Of a stretch of 32,772 bases of DNA, positions 31,726 through 32,772 are shown one piece after another. The stretch is from Prochlorococcus sp. AG-409-L18 (GTDB lineage: Bacteria; Cyanobacteriota; Cyanobacteriia; PCC-6307; Cyanobiaceae): the NCBI GenBank assembly GCA_003215535.1, contig QCKG01000019.1:1-32772 (forward strand). Reading direction: 5' to 3'. Under the pieces are notes generated by a model. That model searched no databases. It had not been told where the DNA came from and saw nothing but the letters and a program-made list of their open reading frames with translations. Within the stretch, counting starts at the first letter, position 1, and the number at the start of each line of letters is the position of its first letter. The translations under genes were made by a program, and so were the position numbers.

Positions 31726-32517
31726 TCATGATTGAATTTTTGGAAGATTAGAAATGTCACCTCTCCAAAAGAGGTCAGGTTGGATAGGGGTAAGTGAGGG
31801 GCCTTTCTTTTCTATCTGAGCTACATCACTAGGCCAATTTGAAGGACCATCTCCAGAAGATTCTAGATCTTTTACAGCTTCTCCAGCTAACCAGAAGTAG
31901 GTATTACCTCGAGGGTCTAATCGCCTACTGAATTGCTCTTCATAGTGTCTAACTGAAAGCCTCGTCCAGCGGACTGGAGTCATGTCTTGAGGTACACATG
32001 GAGGAATATTCAGATTTAACAAGAGACCTTGAGGCCATTGATTTTGAAGAGCGCCCTCAGCAATATCCATAGCAAGATCTCCTGCATATTGAAAATCCTT
32101 CCATTGAAAGGAGGCAATGCTTACAGCTAAAGAGGGGAGTCCTTCTAAAGTGGCTTCTAATGCTGCTGCAACTGTCCCAGAGCAGAAAACATCCGTGCCA
32201 AGATTCGGCCCATGATTGATCCCAGAAAGCACCAGGTCTGGCCTTCCCTGCATTAGTTCAAAAAGTGCCAGTTTTATGCAATCTGCTGGGGTTCCACTGC
32301 AGCCCCAGGCTGTAATTCCTTTGGCAAATAATTCATCTGCTCGTTCAGCTCTTATTGGTGCTTGTAGGGTTAGTCCATGACCAGTTGCGGATCTTTCCTG
32401 GTCAGGGCATACAACAGTTACCTCATGACCTCGTTTCGCAGCAGTGGCTGCAAGACTTCGGATTCCTTCGGCGAAAACCCCGTCGTCATTACTTATAAGA
32501 ATTCGCAAAGGATTCAA
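31726..32517 (-). CDS. surE: 5'/3'-nucleotidase SurE
   Basis: Metal-dependent phosphatase of nucleoside monophosphates. The metal site begins with [15 protein letters not shown] (Asp11, Asp12), followed by [32 protein letters not shown] and [20 protein letters not shown], all standard SurE blocks. Length 263 is normal. The start is TTG at 32517, since no ATG occurs before the motif; the N-terminus fits the family. It diverges from pheS across about 70 bases and converges on the DUF3611 gene. Confidence 0.94.
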   Translation of the reverse strand: MNPLRILISNDDGVFAEGIRSLAATAAKRGHEVTVVCPDQERSATGHGLTLQAPIRAERADELFAKGITAWGCSGTPADCIKLALFELMQGRPDLVLSGINHGPNLGTDVFCSGTVAAALEATLEGLPSLAVSIASFQWKDFQYAGDLAMDIAEGALQNQWPQGLLLNLNIPPCVPQDMTPVRWTRLSVRHYEEQFSRRLDPRGNTYFWLAGEAVKDLESSGDGPSNWPSDVAQIEKKGPSLTPIQPDLFWRGDISNLPKIQS

Positions 32518-32588
32518 TCCGTTGAAAAGTATTTAAGGAGATTTAGTCATCATGACTGCTTAAAGTCTGTAGTTCAGATTATTTTGTC

Positions 32589-32772
32589 GTGAGTGCCAAC
32601 GAATCTCTTCAACGACTCAAGGATGAGCTTGATCTCCTAGAGACTCAGGCGGCAATGGAAATTGCTGCTAGCAATGATGCTGCAACTCTTGAGAGTTTGC
32701 GAATCAGCTTCCTCGGTAAGAAAGGACGTTTATCAGTAGTGCTTGGGGCAATGGGAGGATTGCCTGGAAATG
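32589..32772 (+). CDS. pheS: Phenylalanyl-tRNA synthetase alpha subunit, 5' end
   Basis: The first 61 codons of pheS, cut by the window end. A GTG at 32589 begins VSANESLQRLKDELDLLETQ, a coiled-coil arm, then LRISFLGKKGRLSVVLGAMG, the LGKKG-type block of the PheS N-terminal domain. The alpha subunit carries the catalytic core of the enzyme that charges tRNA-Phe. The remainder lies beyond the window. Confidence 0.85.
   Translation, partial: MSANESLQRLKDELDLLETQAAMEIAASNDAATLESLRISFLGKKGRLSVVLGAMGGLPGN

Overview
The window looks like chromosome from a marine picocyanobacterium, most likely a low-light Prochlorococcus. Three things point there: moderate-to-low G+C with frequent GTG and TTG starts; a cyanobacterial gene set (Ftn2/ARC6-type division protein, TIGR03792-type protein, DUF3611/TIC21-like protein, DUF1517-type Gly/Tyr-rich protein, ThiD2-ThiE fusion); and a nickel superoxide dismutase with its own maturation peptidase. 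The assignment rests on gene content only. No rRNA, tRNA, CRISPR array, insertion sequence or intact integrase was seen.

Layout. 1-2516 (+): 3' end of a SpoU-type RNA methyltransferase, lpdA, trpC. 2637-4850: a NiCoT/UreH-like membrane protein with a His-rich loop faces a minus-strand run of FKBP isomerase, sodN and sodX. 5006-11582: lnt, mnmA, nnr, a group 2 sigma factor and pdhA. 11690-17527 (+): ftn2, a strong hairpin, ffh, rpsP, phoH and a Bax-inhibitor-1-like protein with its terminator. 17598-20065: a small unknown protein, era, a 30-base perfect palindrome and trmD.

20066-25610 is an A+T-rich accessory segment between housekeeping genes. It carries a possible glycosyltransferase, a KpsF-type SIS/CBS isomerase, a nucleotidyltransferase-kinase fusion, a small HAD phosphatase and an FkbM-type methyltransferase, with gene-poor stretches at both ends. 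Similar tandem 11-base-period motifs sit near each edge (20170-20197 and 25557-25583). The content suggests surface glycan synthesis; isomerase, kinase, nucleotidyltransferase and phosphatase together are the activities needed to make a nucleotide-activated sugar.

25611-27225 (+) is the overlapping set ispF, TIGR03792-type gene, larB. From 27232 to 30009 the minus strand carries thiE, thiS, a DUF1517-type protein and two small ORFs. A 38-residue membrane-protein ORF (30044-30160, +) lies divergent to thiE. The window ends with ribF, a DUF3611 protein, surE and the 5' end of pheS.

Nickel recurs (Ni-SOD, its peptidase, a candidate Ni transporter, LarB). The most novel parts are the accessory sugar-activation cassette and the two small ORFs.
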